A DNA stretch of 64,000 bases from Alphaproteobacteria bacterium (lineage in GTDB: Bacteria; Pseudomonadota; Alphaproteobacteria; DSM-16000; Inquilinaceae). The position numbers and the translations under genes are program-made. Shown piece by piece: positions 1 to 8,201 of the stretch. The number at the start of each line of letters is the position of its first letter. Position 1 is the stretch's first letter. Below the pieces are notes generated by a model. The model had not been told where the DNA came from, made no database searches, and saw only the letters and a program-made list of their open reading frames with translations. Location of the stretch: assembly GCA_028281265.1 (NCBI GenBank), contig JANQKE010000188.1, positions 1-64,000 of the forward strand, in the 5' to 3' direction.

Positions 1-32
1 AGATGAGTTCATCTGAACGCAGGTTGATCTAG
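1..32. repeat. Palindromic repeat family A, copy cut by the window edge
   Basis: The right arm of a family A palindrome lies at 10-30, with the loop at 6-9 and the inner end of the left arm at 1-5. The right arm matches the complete copy near 22.18 kb base for base. The last seven codons of the PhyH-type gene, including its TGA stop, lie inside this arm, so the element sets the C-terminus of that protein (Asp-Gln-Pro-Ala-Phe-Arg). Confidence 0.8.
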
Positions 33-839
33 GGCGGCGACGGCGGGGAAGGCGGGGCTCTCGAGCGCGGCGCCGGGGACTGCGCTGTGCGCATGGTCGG
101 ACCAGAAGGTGGCGACCGGCCAGGCCCGCGGGGTGATACGCGTTTCGATCGGGGCGAAGCGGAAGGACAGCCGGCGGAACAGGGTGTCGCACGCCCCGCC
201 GGCGGCATGCAGCGTGCGGCTGTCGATGAGGACGGCGTCCCCCGGCCGGGCGGGGGGTGCCCACCGGTCCCGCACCGCCGCCGCCATCGCTTCGGCCGGG
301 GCGAGGCCTGCGGTGCCGCTGTCGTCACCCAAGGTCGCCGCGGTGGTGGAGAACTCGACCGGGGCGAAGATCGGCCCTCGATGCGAGCCGCGGACGAGCT
401 TCAGTCCCGCACCCGCCGGCACCGGGTCGAGCGGCAGCCAGACCGTCAGGAACACCGGTTCCAGCGGGTGGTAGGGATGGTCCTGGTGCCAGGGGCTTTC
501 CTGCTCCGCCCCGGCGGCCGAGCGGAACCACTGATCCTCCATCAGGATCACCGTGTCGGCCCCGAACACCGACGCCGCGATCGCCGGCAAGGGGCCGCCC
601 GTCCCCAGGGCCCGGGACGCGGGCGTGTCGGCCCAGCGGAACAGCTCGCTTTCGAGCGGTGGCACCCCCTCCGGCGACAGCCGCCGGTAATGCCGGCCGG
701 GGGCCGTCCGACACCGTTCCACCGCCTCCGCCAATGCCGCGATCATGGGCGGGTCGAGCACGCCCTGCAGCCAGACGGCCCCGTGCTCGGCCATCTCGGC
801 CGGCAGGGTCGGCAACCGCCGTTCCCAGTGCGCCGCCAT
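9..839 (-). CDS. Phytanoyl-CoA dioxygenase (PhyH) family protein
   Basis: This 276-residue protein looks like a cytosolic non-haem Fe(II)/2-oxoglutarate oxygenase of the PhyH family. Visible ligands are His118 and Asp120 in WHQD and the distal His211, followed by Arg222-Arg223 in the expected 2-oxoglutarate-binding strand. Length is normal for the family. A purine-rich stretch (GGGGGGCAAGG) precedes the ATG. It is the last gene of a minus-strand cluster with a SnoaL-like gene and a Rieske oxygenase, 21 bp downstream of the former, which suggests a role in oxidising a small organic substrate. The substrate cannot be told from sequence. Its last six residues come from palindromic repeat A. Confidence 0.85.
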   Translation of the reverse strand: MAAHWERRLPTLPAEMAEHGAVWLQGVLDPPMIAALAEAVERCRTAPGRHYRRLSPEGVPPLESELFRWADTPASRALGTGGPLPAIAASVFGADTVILMEDQWFRSAAGAEQESPWHQDHPYHPLEPVFLTVWLPLDPVPAGAGLKLVRGSHRGPIFAPVEFSTTAATLGDDSGTAGLAPAEAMAAAVRDRWAPPARPGDAVLIDSRTLHAAGGACDTLFRRLSFRFAPIETRITPRAWPVATFWSDHAHSAVPGAALESPAFPAVAALDQPAFR

Positions 840-860
840 CCTTGCCCCCCTCGGTGCCGT

Positions 861-1280
861 TCAGCCGATCGTAAGGACGCCGAGCTGGTCGTAGACCGAC
901 AGCCCGTCCCACAGCGACACGCAATCGACGATCCGGTCGCCCCGCAGGGTGAGGATGTCGATCCCGCCCATGGTGATGCGTTTGCCGGTCGCCGCGACGT
1001 CGTCGTACGGACCGACATGGTCGCCCGCGGTCTCCCAGTGCAGGACCACCTGGTCCCCTTCGGCGATCAGATGCAGGATCCGCGTCTCCACATGGGTGAA
1101 CGCGCCCCAGTAGCGCTCTACATCGGCCTTGACCGCGGCCAGGCCACCTTCGGCCATCCCGGTGATCCTGGCGGCGGCCGCTGGGTCCCAATAGACGTCC
1201 ACGGCCGACAGATCGCCGTCCCGCCACAGACGGTAGTGATAGGTCTCGACGACCTGCTTGTTGTGCTGAGCCTGGGTCAT
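861..1280 (-). CDS. SnoaL-like / NTF2-fold protein (ester cyclase family)
   Basis: A 139-residue protein with the short alpha+beta cone fold pattern of SnoaL-like proteins: an N-terminal helix with a Tyr-Arg-Leu-Trp motif, a central Trp-Gly-Ala-Phe segment, and a C-terminal stretch ending in DRIVDCVSLWD. Members act as cyclases or isomerases, or bind small hydrophobic ligands; catalysis is not guaranteed. It starts 10 bp after the Rieske alpha subunit gene, whose 3' end carries an AAGGAGG sequence that could serve as its ribosome binding site, so the two are probably co-transcribed. The same fold is used by ring-hydroxylating dioxygenase beta subunits, but a separate beta gene is present here. 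Confidence 0.8.
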   Translation of the reverse strand: MTQAQHNKQVVETYHYRLWRDGDLSAVDVYWDPAAAARITGMAEGGLAAVKADVERYWGAFTHVETRILHLIAEGDQVVLHWETAGDHVGPYDDVAATGKRITMGGIDILTLRGDRIVDCVSLWDGLSVYDQLGVLTIG

Positions 1281-1290
1281 GGGGCGGTGG

Positions 1291-2670
1291 TCAAGCCTCC
1301 TTGGCGTGTCGGGACCGGGTGACGGCCGCTTCCACCCGCGACCGGCGGATGCGGGTCGGGACCGGGCGGGCCATCAGGCGTTTCCATTCGGCGAGATAGG
1401 CGCGGATCGGCGCTTCGGTGGCGATGTCGCCGGTGACCAGCCCGTGGTCGTCGATCGCGTCGCCCGCGCCGTCGCCGCGGCTGATGTCGATCCATTCCTC
1501 CTCCGGCACGGCGAGGCCCTGCTGCACCCGCTCGAACATGGCGAGATCGTCGGGCGTGCCGAAGCTGACGAAATCCTCGTCCACCCGCAGCCGCATCAGG
1601 TTCACTTCCTCGGGCGCGGCCTCGGCCAGGACCAGGAAGAAGTGCAGCCGGCTCCGGTCGACGGCGAGCGGTTCGACGACCATCATCTGGTTGCCCACGA
1701 AGATCAGGTTCGGGAACAGCGACAGGTTGACCATGTTGCCGGTCGCCAGATCCAGCCAGTCCCGCCGGTCCGGCGCCCGCTCGGTCAGGGACGCGGCCAG
1801 GGCCTCGCAGGTCGGCATCGGCCGCATGGTGGCCCAGGCCCCTTGCGGGATGCCGGGACGCTGATCGACGACGCAATGGCCGTGCCCCAGGGTCCGGCTG
1901 ATCATCGGCGTGTGGGCCGGGTTGCGGGCCAGCACCGTCTGCGTCTCCGCCTGCTTGCCCAGGAGGTTGTACGACCGGTGGGCGAAGGTGGCGTGCAGCC
2001 CGTCGGCCGCATTGTCCCAGGCGAGCTTCCAGTTGCCGGCATAGTCCTGCTTGACGGGTGTCGGCAGGACTTTCAGCTTGCCGCCGGGATGCCGGTCGAT
2101 ATGCGCGTCCAGCCAGGGCAGGGCGGGGCCGAGCCAGTCGGCCAGCGGCATCGGCTCGGCTGCCAGCGTACCGAACCAGAAGCCGCGATGGTCTTCCAGG
2201 ACCACCTGGCCCAGGTCGAACGGCCGCTCGTGCAGGCGGTCGTAGCTGTCGGGCACCGGCAGGCCGGCCAGCCGGCCGTCCAGATCGAAGCCCCAGCCGT
2301 GATAGGGGCAGGTGAACCGCTTGGCGCAGCCGCGATCCTCCGTGACCAGCGTGGTGCCGCGGTGGGTGCAGCGGTTGAGGAGCCCGCGGACGACGCCGTC
2401 CCGGCCGCGGACCACCAGCACCTGGCGCCGGCCCAGCCGGCGCAGCACGAAATCCCCGGCATCGGGGACCTCGCTGTCATGCGCCAGATAGGCCCAGGAC
2501 GGGCCGAACAGCCGCGTCATCTCCAGCTCGAACAGCCCGGGATCGGTGTACAGGCGGCGATGCGCCAGTTCCGGCTGCACCAGCCGGTCGACGAGGTCCG
2601 TCAGATCCGGGCCGGGATCGAGAAGGCGGTCGGCCGGCGGGGTCGGGATCGCCATCGGGGTCATGGTCAT
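1291..2670 (-). CDS. Aromatic ring-hydroxylating oxygenase, alpha subunit (Rieske)
   Basis: A 459-residue large subunit of a Rieske non-haem iron oxygenase. The Rieske [2Fe-2S] ligands are clear: Cys101-x-His103 and Cys121-x2-His124 in CPYHGW. The mononuclear iron motif follows with His226 and His231 in GLHATFAH. Length is normal. The start overlaps the stop of the beta subunit gene by four bases (ATGA), showing translational coupling. The partner ferredoxin and reductase are not in this window. The family hydroxylates aromatic or, in many divergent members, betaine-like and alicyclic substrates, so the substrate here is open. Confidence 0.9.
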   Translation of the reverse strand: MTMTPMAIPTPPADRLLDPGPDLTDLVDRLVQPELAHRRLYTDPGLFELEMTRLFGPSWAYLAHDSEVPDAGDFVLRRLGRRQVLVVRGRDGVVRGLLNRCTHRGTTLVTEDRGCAKRFTCPYHGWGFDLDGRLAGLPVPDSYDRLHERPFDLGQVVLEDHRGFWFGTLAAEPMPLADWLGPALPWLDAHIDRHPGGKLKVLPTPVKQDYAGNWKLAWDNAADGLHATFAHRSYNLLGKQAETQTVLARNPAHTPMISRTLGHGHCVVDQRPGIPQGAWATMRPMPTCEALAASLTERAPDRRDWLDLATGNMVNLSLFPNLIFVGNQMMVVEPLAVDRSRLHFFLVLAEAAPEEVNLMRLRVDEDFVSFGTPDDLAMFERVQQGLAVPEEEWIDISRGDGAGDAIDDHGLVTGDIATEAPIRAYLAEWKRLMARPVPTRIRRSRVEAAVTRSRHAKEA

Positions 2671-3284
2671 CCTCGGGGTCGGTGCCGGGCGGTCACAGCA
2701 GCCAGGCCAGGTGCGGCGTGCCGGCCCCCCAGGGCCGGCAGATCCAGGATCTTGTGGCGGATGCGGAACCCGGCCGGCTCGTCCGGGACCGGCACCAGCC
2801 GGTGGACCTGGCGGCCCAGGGCCGTCCAGGGCGTGCGGCCGTCATGGCATGCCAGGGTGATGACGCTGGCGACGATGATCTCGCCCGGCCGTATCGGGCA
2901 GGGCCAGGTCTCCACCCCGCCGATCGATCGTACGGTCCGCGGTTCCGGCTGCAGGGCCCAGGCATTGGGGTCTGTGAACCGCCAGACCCGTTCGGTCAGC
3001 CGCCGGCGGTCGTCCAGGATCAGGCTCTGGTCCCGGCCGGGATGGCGGCCCCGGGACAACGGCACCCAGAACCAGCCATCCGCGTCGATCAGCGTCAGCC
3101 AGGCCTCGCGCCGACCGGCGTCCAGCAGCCGCGCCTCATGGGTCGGGACGGCGGCGGCGGCGGGGTCGGGGGCGGCCGGAGGGGCGTCCGCGGGGAACGC
3201 GAGATCGGCGGCGAGAGCGTCGTACAGCGCCCGTACCGCGCCGAGCCGGTCGGACACCAGGGTCAGGTGCGGGGATGCGGTCAT
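2667..3284 (-). CDS. Aromatic ring-hydroxylating oxygenase, beta subunit
   Basis: A 205-residue small subunit of the same oxygenase, with the beta-subunit pattern: an Asp-rich Tyr-Asp-Ala segment, EARLLDAGRREAW, then a central WxWVPLSRG stretch and a C-terminal RIRHKILDL strand. It is structural rather than catalytic in the family. An upstream in-frame start at 3308 exists, but the ATG at 3284 has GGGAGAGAAGG immediately before it and gives a normal N-terminus, so I chose 3284. The gene ends in a four-base overlap with the alpha subunit and lies 28 bp after the permease gene. Confidence 0.85.
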   Translation of the reverse strand: MTASPHLTLVSDRLGAVRALYDALAADLAFPADAPPAAPDPAAAAVPTHEARLLDAGRREAWLTLIDADGWFWVPLSRGRHPGRDQSLILDDRRRLTERVWRFTDPNAWALQPEPRTVRSIGGVETWPCPIRPGEIIVASVITLACHDGRTPWTALGRQVHRLVPVPDEPAGFRIRHKILDLPALGGRHAAPGLAAVTARHRPRG

Positions 3285-3312
3285 CCTTCTCTCCCGTCGT
3301 GTCGGCAAGCCG

Positions 3313-4425
3313 TCATCGGCGCACCTGCTCGGGTGCGAAGCGGGAGAGCACGATCCGCTCCACCCCGCCGACCGCCGCGTAGCCGCCCGCCGAAACGAGT
3401 GTCAGGACCACCACGCAGCTCCACAGCATGGAGTAGTTGCTCGTGGTGTAGGTCAGGACCATCAGGTTGCCGATGCCGCTGCCCGTCGCCAGCCACTCCG
3501 CCACCGTGGCGGCGAGGACGACCGTCGGCACCGCGATCCGGGCCGACGCGAACAGGGCCGGCACCATGGCGGGGAGCTGGGCCCGCAGCAGCACCGACAG
3601 GCGGGACGCCTCGAACACCGCGAAGACGTCCAGCACCTGCGGGGAGACCTGGCGCAGCCCGTGGGCGCAGGCGACCAGGGTGGGGAAGAAGGCCATGATG
3701 GCGATGATGGTGATCATCGCCCCCTCCCCCCGGCCCAGGGCCAGCACGACCAGCGGTGCGGTCGCGATGATCGGCACCGCGCGCAGGGCGATGGCGATCG
3801 GTGTCATCGACCGGCGCACCAGCGGGACCTGGTCGAACAGCACCGCCAGCGCCGCGCCCAGGGCGAGCCCGGCGAGGTAGCCCGGGACGGCGACGTCCAG
3901 GGTCTCGGCCAGGGCCGACAGCAGGGTCGCGCGATGGGCCGCCGCCGCGGGGCTATCGACCAGAAACGCCCAGACCGCGCCCGCGTCCTTGGCGAAGAAG
4001 GGGTTCAGATCGAACACCCAGATCATCCCCTCCCACAGCAGCCAGACCGCGGCCAGGGTCGCGACCAGGCCGCCCGCCGGGCTCGCCGCCCGCTGCCAGA
4101 CCGTCCGGGCGGCATCGGTGGGCGGGGCCGCCAGGATCAGCGGTGGGGCGGACCGGGTCAGGGCCCGGCCCAGCGCGCCCACGGCCAGATAGGCGATCAC
4201 GGAGACCAGCGTGGCCACGACCGCCAGCGCCCAGGTCGCCACCGGATCCAGGGTGCGGATCGCCTGGATCGCCAGCACGCCCATGCCGCGGTCCGCACCG
4301 GTGAACTGCCCGATCATCGCCCCCAGGAACGCCGCCGGGGCGGCGATCTGCAGCCCGGCGATCAGATAGGGCAGGCAGGAAGGCGCCCGGACGACCCACA
4401 GCTCCACCCAGCCCCCGCGTCCCAT
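3313..4425 (-). CDS. ABC transporter permease, two-domain type, probably 5'-truncated
   Basis: The 370-residue product resembles fused permeases of SsuC/TauC-like uptake systems. The second membrane domain (about residues 150-370) looks complete, with five to six hydrophobic segments and a cytoplasmic EAA-type loop. The first begins in the middle: right after the start it reads into the EAA loop (ELWVVRAPSCLPYLIAGL), so the preceding helices are missing. Upstream DNA in this frame runs into the divergent oxygenase gene and no longer resembles a permease. No ATPase or binding-protein gene is nearby. I infer a 5' deletion or rearrangement at about 4.43 kb, which would leave a non-functional transporter. 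A very short natural variant is less likely. Confidence 0.7.
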   Translation of the reverse strand: MGRGGWVELWVVRAPSCLPYLIAGLQIAAPAAFLGAMIGQFTGADRGMGVLAIQAIRTLDPVATWALAVVATLVSVIAYLAVGALGRALTRSAPPLILAAPPTDAARTVWQRAASPAGGLVATLAAVWLLWEGMIWVFDLNPFFAKDAGAVWAFLVDSPAAAAHRATLLSALAETLDVAVPGYLAGLALGAALAVLFDQVPLVRRSMTPIAIALRAVPIIATAPLVVLALGRGEGAMITIIAIMAFFPTLVACAHGLRQVSPQVLDVFAVFEASRLSVLLRAQLPAMVPALFASARIAVPTVVLAATVAEWLATGSGIGNLMVLTYTTSNYSMLWSCVVVLTLVSAGGYAAVGGVERIVLSRFAPEQVRR

Positions 4426-4519
4426 GCCGTCGTTGCGACATGGCCCGGCACTTGCCTCGCCCACCGGACCGCGCGCCGTTGATTGTGCGCGAAACCATTG
4501 CAGCAGCGGGGCCAAGGAT

Positions 4520-5509
4520 ATGGATGTGCCGGTCATCGATCTCGGCGGGTGGTTCAGTGGGGACACCGCCGCACGGGCCAGGGTGGTGAAGCAATGGGCA
4601 GATGCCTTCGAAACGATCGGCTTTGCCACAATCGTGCGCCACGGTGTCGATGAGGCGTTGCTGGACCGCATCCATGCGGGCGCCCTTTCGTTCTTCGACC
4701 AGCCGCTGGAGACCAAGCGCACGGCCAGTTTCCCGGGTGAACAGGCGAGCCAGGGCTATGTGCCGATGGGGGTGGAGACGGTGGCCAGGACGATGGGGGA
4801 GGACGTGCCCCCCGATCTGTGCGAGAGCCTGTCGTTCGCCTATCTGGACTGGGAGGACGGGCCGCCGGATAACGCCTTCGACCAGGGCCTCCACCGTCCC
4901 AACCGCTGGCCGGCCGAGCCCGCCGGGCTGCGCGACCTCGTCCTGGAGTATCACCGGTCGGTCTACCGTCTGGGCCGGCAGCTGATGGGGCTCTCGGCGG
5001 CGGCACTCGACCTGCCGGAGGACCATTTCGCGCCCTGTTACGACCGGATGGCGACCCATCTGCGGCTGGTGCACTATCCCGACCAGAAGCGGGAACCGCT
5101 GCCCGGGCAGCTCCGCTACGGTGCCCATACCGACTACACCGGTTTCACCATCCTGCGGCAGGACGACGCCCCGGGCGGGCTGCAGGTGCTGGACCCCGGC
5201 GGGCAATGGGTCGACGTCCCGCCGGTCAGGGGGGCCTTGGTCATCAATGCCGGGGACCTGCTGATGCGCTGGACCAACCATCGTTGGAAGTCGAACCTGC
5301 ACCGGGTCGTCAATCCGCCGCGGGCCTTGACCGGGTCGACCCGGCGGCTGTCGATCGTGTTGTTCACCGGCCCCAACAACGACGCCGTCATCGAGTGCCT
5401 GCCGACCTGCCGGTCGGCGGACGAGCCGGCCCGCTACGGCCCGATCAAGGCGCATGACCATCTGATGGAGCGGATCAAGGCCTCGATGCCGGAAGGGCTG
5501 GAGGCTTAG
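4520..5509 (+). CDS. Isopenicillin N synthase-type 2-oxoglutarate/Fe(II) oxygenase
   Basis: A 329-residue oxygenase with a DIOX_N-type N-terminus (VPVIDLGGWFSG) and a C-terminal double-stranded beta helix. Iron ligands are His203-x-Asp205 and His261; Arg276-x-Ser278 is the RxS motif that binds 2-oxoglutarate or substrate carboxylate. An earlier in-frame ATG at 4424 would add 32 residues unlike the family, so I chose 4520, where AAGGA lies unusually close to the ATG. It is divergent from the truncated permease. Its TAG stop is the first part of a TAGAGCGTC sequence resembling the edges of palindromic repeat A. Such enzymes act in nucleobase, hormone or secondary metabolism; the substrate is unknown. 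Confidence 0.85.
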   Translation: MDVPVIDLGGWFSGDTAARARVVKQWADAFETIGFATIVRHGVDEALLDRIHAGALSFFDQPLETKRTASFPGEQASQGYVPMGVETVARTMGEDVPPDLCESLSFAYLDWEDGPPDNAFDQGLHRPNRWPAEPAGLRDLVLEYHRSVYRLGRQLMGLSAAALDLPEDHFAPCYDRMATHLRLVHYPDQKREPLPGQLRYGAHTDYTGFTILRQDDAPGGLQVLDPGGQWVDVPPVRGALVINAGDLLMRWTNHRWKSNLHRVVNPPRALTGSTRRLSIVLFTGPNNDAVIECLPTCRSADEPARYGPIKAHDHLMERIKASMPEGLEA

Positions 5510-5998
5510 AGCGTCTTCACGGACGACCGGGTGGGATCCGCCGGCGTGTGCCGGATCGATCCCGAAGGCGCGCCGCGCCGCGCTGCCGGGCCAGCGGCCC
5601 ATCCGCCTCGGCAGGTCCACCCGGTCGTTCCCGAAAACACTCCAGCCGCGCGACCCGGCCCGATCGACCGGCCCGCTTCCTGCCGATGCGGGACGGGCGG
5701 TGCCCGGGCCGCCGCCCCGTCCATGCCGAGCCAGGTGCTGCCGTCGATTGCCCGAAATGGCCTGTAGATACGGCTGCCCGTCAGGTGTGCGTTGTTGACA
5801 ATACAGCTCCCCATCGCAGGCCGCACCGCGAACGGGGGCTTTAAAGTCATGAAATAAAGACGTTTTCCCGACTCCAGTCCGCTTGTCTGTCGCTCAAAAA
5901 TCAACATTTATAGATCGTTATTTTTGATACTCTATCGAAGAGGATGGATGTGGAATATGCTATAAAGAACATCATGATCACGTGTAATGGAGATCCCC
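5510..5998. other. Gene-free region with a long inverted repeat and an A+T-rich promoter zone
   Basis: No convincing gene lies here. The first part is very G+C-rich and is framed by perfect 12-bp inverted arms at 5523-5534 and 5617-5628 (ACGACCGGGTGG and its complement), with smaller GC hairpins inside; it could fold as one large RNA structure after the oxygenase gene. From about 5830 to 5990 composition drops sharply to A+T-rich, including TATAAA at 5961-5966, consistent with the promoter and operator of the sulfur module. I could not identify a specific regulator site. Confidence 0.5.
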
Positions 5999-6916
5999 AT
6001 GCGTCACGCCCTGCTTGCCCTCACCCTGACGGCCACCGCGGCCCCGGCCATGGCGTCGACCGCGACGCCGCTGGTGTCCGCGGACTGGCTCGGCCAGCGC
6101 CTCGGCAGTGCCGACCTGGTCGTTCTGGACATCCGCAACCGGATCGACGGCGGCTCCCTGGACACCTTCGCCGCCGGCCACATTCCGGGGTCGGTGCACA
6201 GCGACTACCTGGCCGCCGGCTGGCGCGGGCCGGATGGCAACCTGCCTGAGATCGCGGCGCTGGAAAGCCTGATCGGCGGTCTCGGCATCGACAATGACGA
6301 CCATGTCGTCGTGGTGCCGGCCGGCGTATCGAGCACGGATTTCGGCAGTGCCGCCCGGGTCTACTGGACCTTCAAGGTGTTGGGGCACGACGCGGTGTCC
6401 ATCCTGGACGGCGGCCTGGGCGCTTGGGCGGATGCGGGGCTGACGCTCGACACCGGTGTGCCGGTGGTCGAGCCGGACCGGTTCACAGCCGATTTCCGGC
6501 CGGCGCTGGTGGCCACCAGCGCCGAGGTGGAAGCGGCACTCGCCAACGGGACGCAACTGGTCGACGCCCGCCCCGCCGAGCAGTTCGAAGGGCTCACGGC
6601 GCACCCGGCCGCCGGTCGGGCCGGGACCCTGCCGGGCGCGGTGAACCTGCAGCAGCAGACCCTCCTGGACGCGGCAGGGCGTCACACCGTCACGGCCGAC
6701 ACCGTCTCGCTGCTGCTGGAATCGGCCGGCGGCTCGGCAGCCGGGGCGGAAGAGCAGATCGCCTTCTGCAACACCGGCCATTGGGCGTCGGTCGCCTGGT
6801 TCGCGCTGAGCGAGATCGCCGGGTTCGACGATGTCAGCCTCTATGACGGTTCGATGGTCGAATGGAGCGGCGATCGGAGCCGCCCCGTCGTCCCGGGCCA
6901 ATCGGCAGCCAACTGA
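5999..6916 (+). CDS. Exported thiosulfate sulfurtransferase (rhodanese), two domains
   Basis: A 305-residue protein with a Sec-type signal peptide (residues 1-19, AMA before the likely cleavage site) and two rhodanese domains. The first is inactive-looking, as usual; the second carries the active-site Cys257 in CNTGHWAS. It should move sulfane sulfur between thiosulfate or persulfides and acceptors in the periplasm. The ATG at 5999 is preceded at proper distance by GGAG, so I prefer it to the ATG at 5987. It is followed after 55 bp by a TsuA-like transporter and then a Cys-rich exported protein, suggesting a periplasmic sulfur capture route. Confidence 0.9.
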   Translation: MRHALLALTLTATAAPAMASTATPLVSADWLGQRLGSADLVVLDIRNRIDGGSLDTFAAGHIPGSVHSDYLAAGWRGPDGNLPEIAALESLIGGLGIDNDDHVVVVPAGVSSTDFGSAARVYWTFKVLGHDAVSILDGGLGAWADAGLTLDTGVPVVEPDRFTADFRPALVATSAEVEAALANGTQLVDARPAEQFEGLTAHPAAGRAGTLPGAVNLQQQTLLDAAGRHTVTADTVSLLLESAGGSAAGAEEQIAFCNTGHWASVAWFALSEIAGFDDVSLYDGSMVEWSGDRSRPVVPGQSAAN

Positions 6917-6971
6917 TCCGGTCCGCTCCGACGGGGGCGACGACACCCCCGTCGTGACCGATAGGTGACCC

Positions 6972-8180
6972 ATGACCCTTGCTGTCACAGCCGCGCCGCG
7001 GCCGGTGATCGACCGGCCCTGGCTGCTGATCGCCACGGCCGGTCTGGCGCTGGGCGCTGCGGCGATCGCCGTCCAGGTCGACGCCCGACAAGCGGCGTTG
7101 TTCCTGCTCGGCGGTGTTCTCGGACTGGCGCTCTACCATGCCGCCTTCGGCTTCACCGGTGGCTGGCGCGTCTTCGTGGTCGAGCGCCGGGGGGCCGGCA
7201 TCCGGGGGCAATTGCTGGCGATCGGGCTGGCGCTGCTCGCGTTCGCCCCGATCCTCGCTGCGGGGACGGTGTTCGGCCAACCGGTCGTCGGGGCCGTCGC
7301 CCCGGTCGGAGTCTCGGTGATCCTGGGGGCGTTCCTGTTCGGGCTCGGGATGCAGCTCGGCGGAGGATGCGGATCGGGAACCCTGTTCACGGTCGGTGCG
7401 GGCCATGGCCGGATGCTGATCACGCTCGGCTTCTTCATCGTCGGTGCCGTGGTCGGGACGGCGCATCTGCCGTTCTGGCTGACCCTGCCGAGTCTCGGCC
7501 CGGTCGCCCTGGCCGGCCTGTTCGGGACCTGGGGCGCGGTCGCCGTGCAGGGGGCGGTGCTGGCCGCTCTGGCATGGGGCACCTGGGTGTGGGAGCGGCG
7601 GCACGGGAACGGGCACGGTCCCGCACCGGCCGCCCCGCGTCCGCAGGTCACCGGCCCGCCGGGCCAACGGCTGCTGCGGGGTCCCTGGCCGCTGGTCTGG
7701 GGTGCGGTCGCCCTGGCGGCCGGCAACCTCGCGACCCTGCTGATCGCCGGCCATCCCTGGTCGATCACCTTCGCCTTCGGCCTGTGGGGGGCGAAGATCG
7801 CACAAGGGATCGGTATCGACATCGCCGCCTGGCCGTTCTGGGCGGCCGGCTATCCCGCCCGGGCCCTGGCCGCGTCGGTGCTGTCCGACGTCACCTCGGT
7901 GATGAATTTCGGGCTGATCCTGGGGGCGCTGGCGGCGGCGGGTCTGGCCGGCAGGGTTGCCCCGGCCGCGCCGCTGCCCTGGCGATCGGTCGCCGCGGCC
8001 GTGCTGGGCGGGCTGCTGATGGGTTACGGCGCCCGGCTCGCCTTCGGCTGCAACATCGGGGCGCTGTTCAGCGGCATCGCCTCGGGCAGCCTGCATGGCT
8101 GGCTGTGGCTGCTGGCGGCCTTCGTGGGTTCCTATCTGGGGATCCGCCTGCGCCCGGCCTTCGGTCTGGCCAATCTTTGA
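6972..8180 (+). CDS. YeeE/YedE (TsuA-like) sulfur-compound transporter
   Basis: A 402-residue integral membrane protein with about nine to ten hydrophobic segments and the family's pseudo-repeat. Each half carries the hallmark cysteine: Cys133 in GGGCGSGT and Cys360 in AFGCNIGALFSG. In TsuA, thiosulfate passes along conserved cysteines through the membrane, so thiosulfate or a related sulfur species is the likely cargo. A charged loop rich in Gly, His and Pro around residues 214-236 links the halves. It lies between the exported rhodanese gene and the Pro-Cys-Gly protein gene, all in one orientation with short gaps, so an operon is likely. Confidence 0.9.
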   Translation: MTLAVTAAPRPVIDRPWLLIATAGLALGAAAIAVQVDARQAALFLLGGVLGLALYHAAFGFTGGWRVFVVERRGAGIRGQLLAIGLALLAFAPILAAGTVFGQPVVGAVAPVGVSVILGAFLFGLGMQLGGGCGSGTLFTVGAGHGRMLITLGFFIVGAVVGTAHLPFWLTLPSLGPVALAGLFGTWGAVAVQGAVLAALAWGTWVWERRHGNGHGPAPAAPRPQVTGPPGQRLLRGPWPLVWGAVALAAGNLATLLIAGHPWSITFAFGLWGAKIAQGIGIDIAAWPFWAAGYPARALAASVLSDVTSVMNFGLILGALAAAGLAGRVAPAAPLPWRSVAAAVLGGLLMGYGARLAFGCNIGALFSGIASGSLHGWLWLLAAFVGSYLGIRLRPAFGLANL

Positions 8181-8201
8181 CGGTGGGGGGAGGGAGCCGG
8201 C

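Noticed and set aside
1279-4482. A 1067-codon plus-strand open frame antisense to the Rieske oxygenase genes
   Set aside because: It is a high-G+C shadow frame: Arg/Gly/Gln-rich, low complexity, no domain, while the opposite strand encodes clear Rieske proteins.
4426-4722. Upstream extension of the ABC permease frame to 469 codons
   Set aside because: The added 99 residues are antisense to the divergent oxygenase gene and lack hydrophobic segments.
5506-5907. A 133-codon minus-strand frame after the oxygenase gene
   Set aside because: It spans the inverted repeat and the A+T-rich region, has no domain, and composition changes sharply inside it. A degraded gene remnant cannot be excluded.
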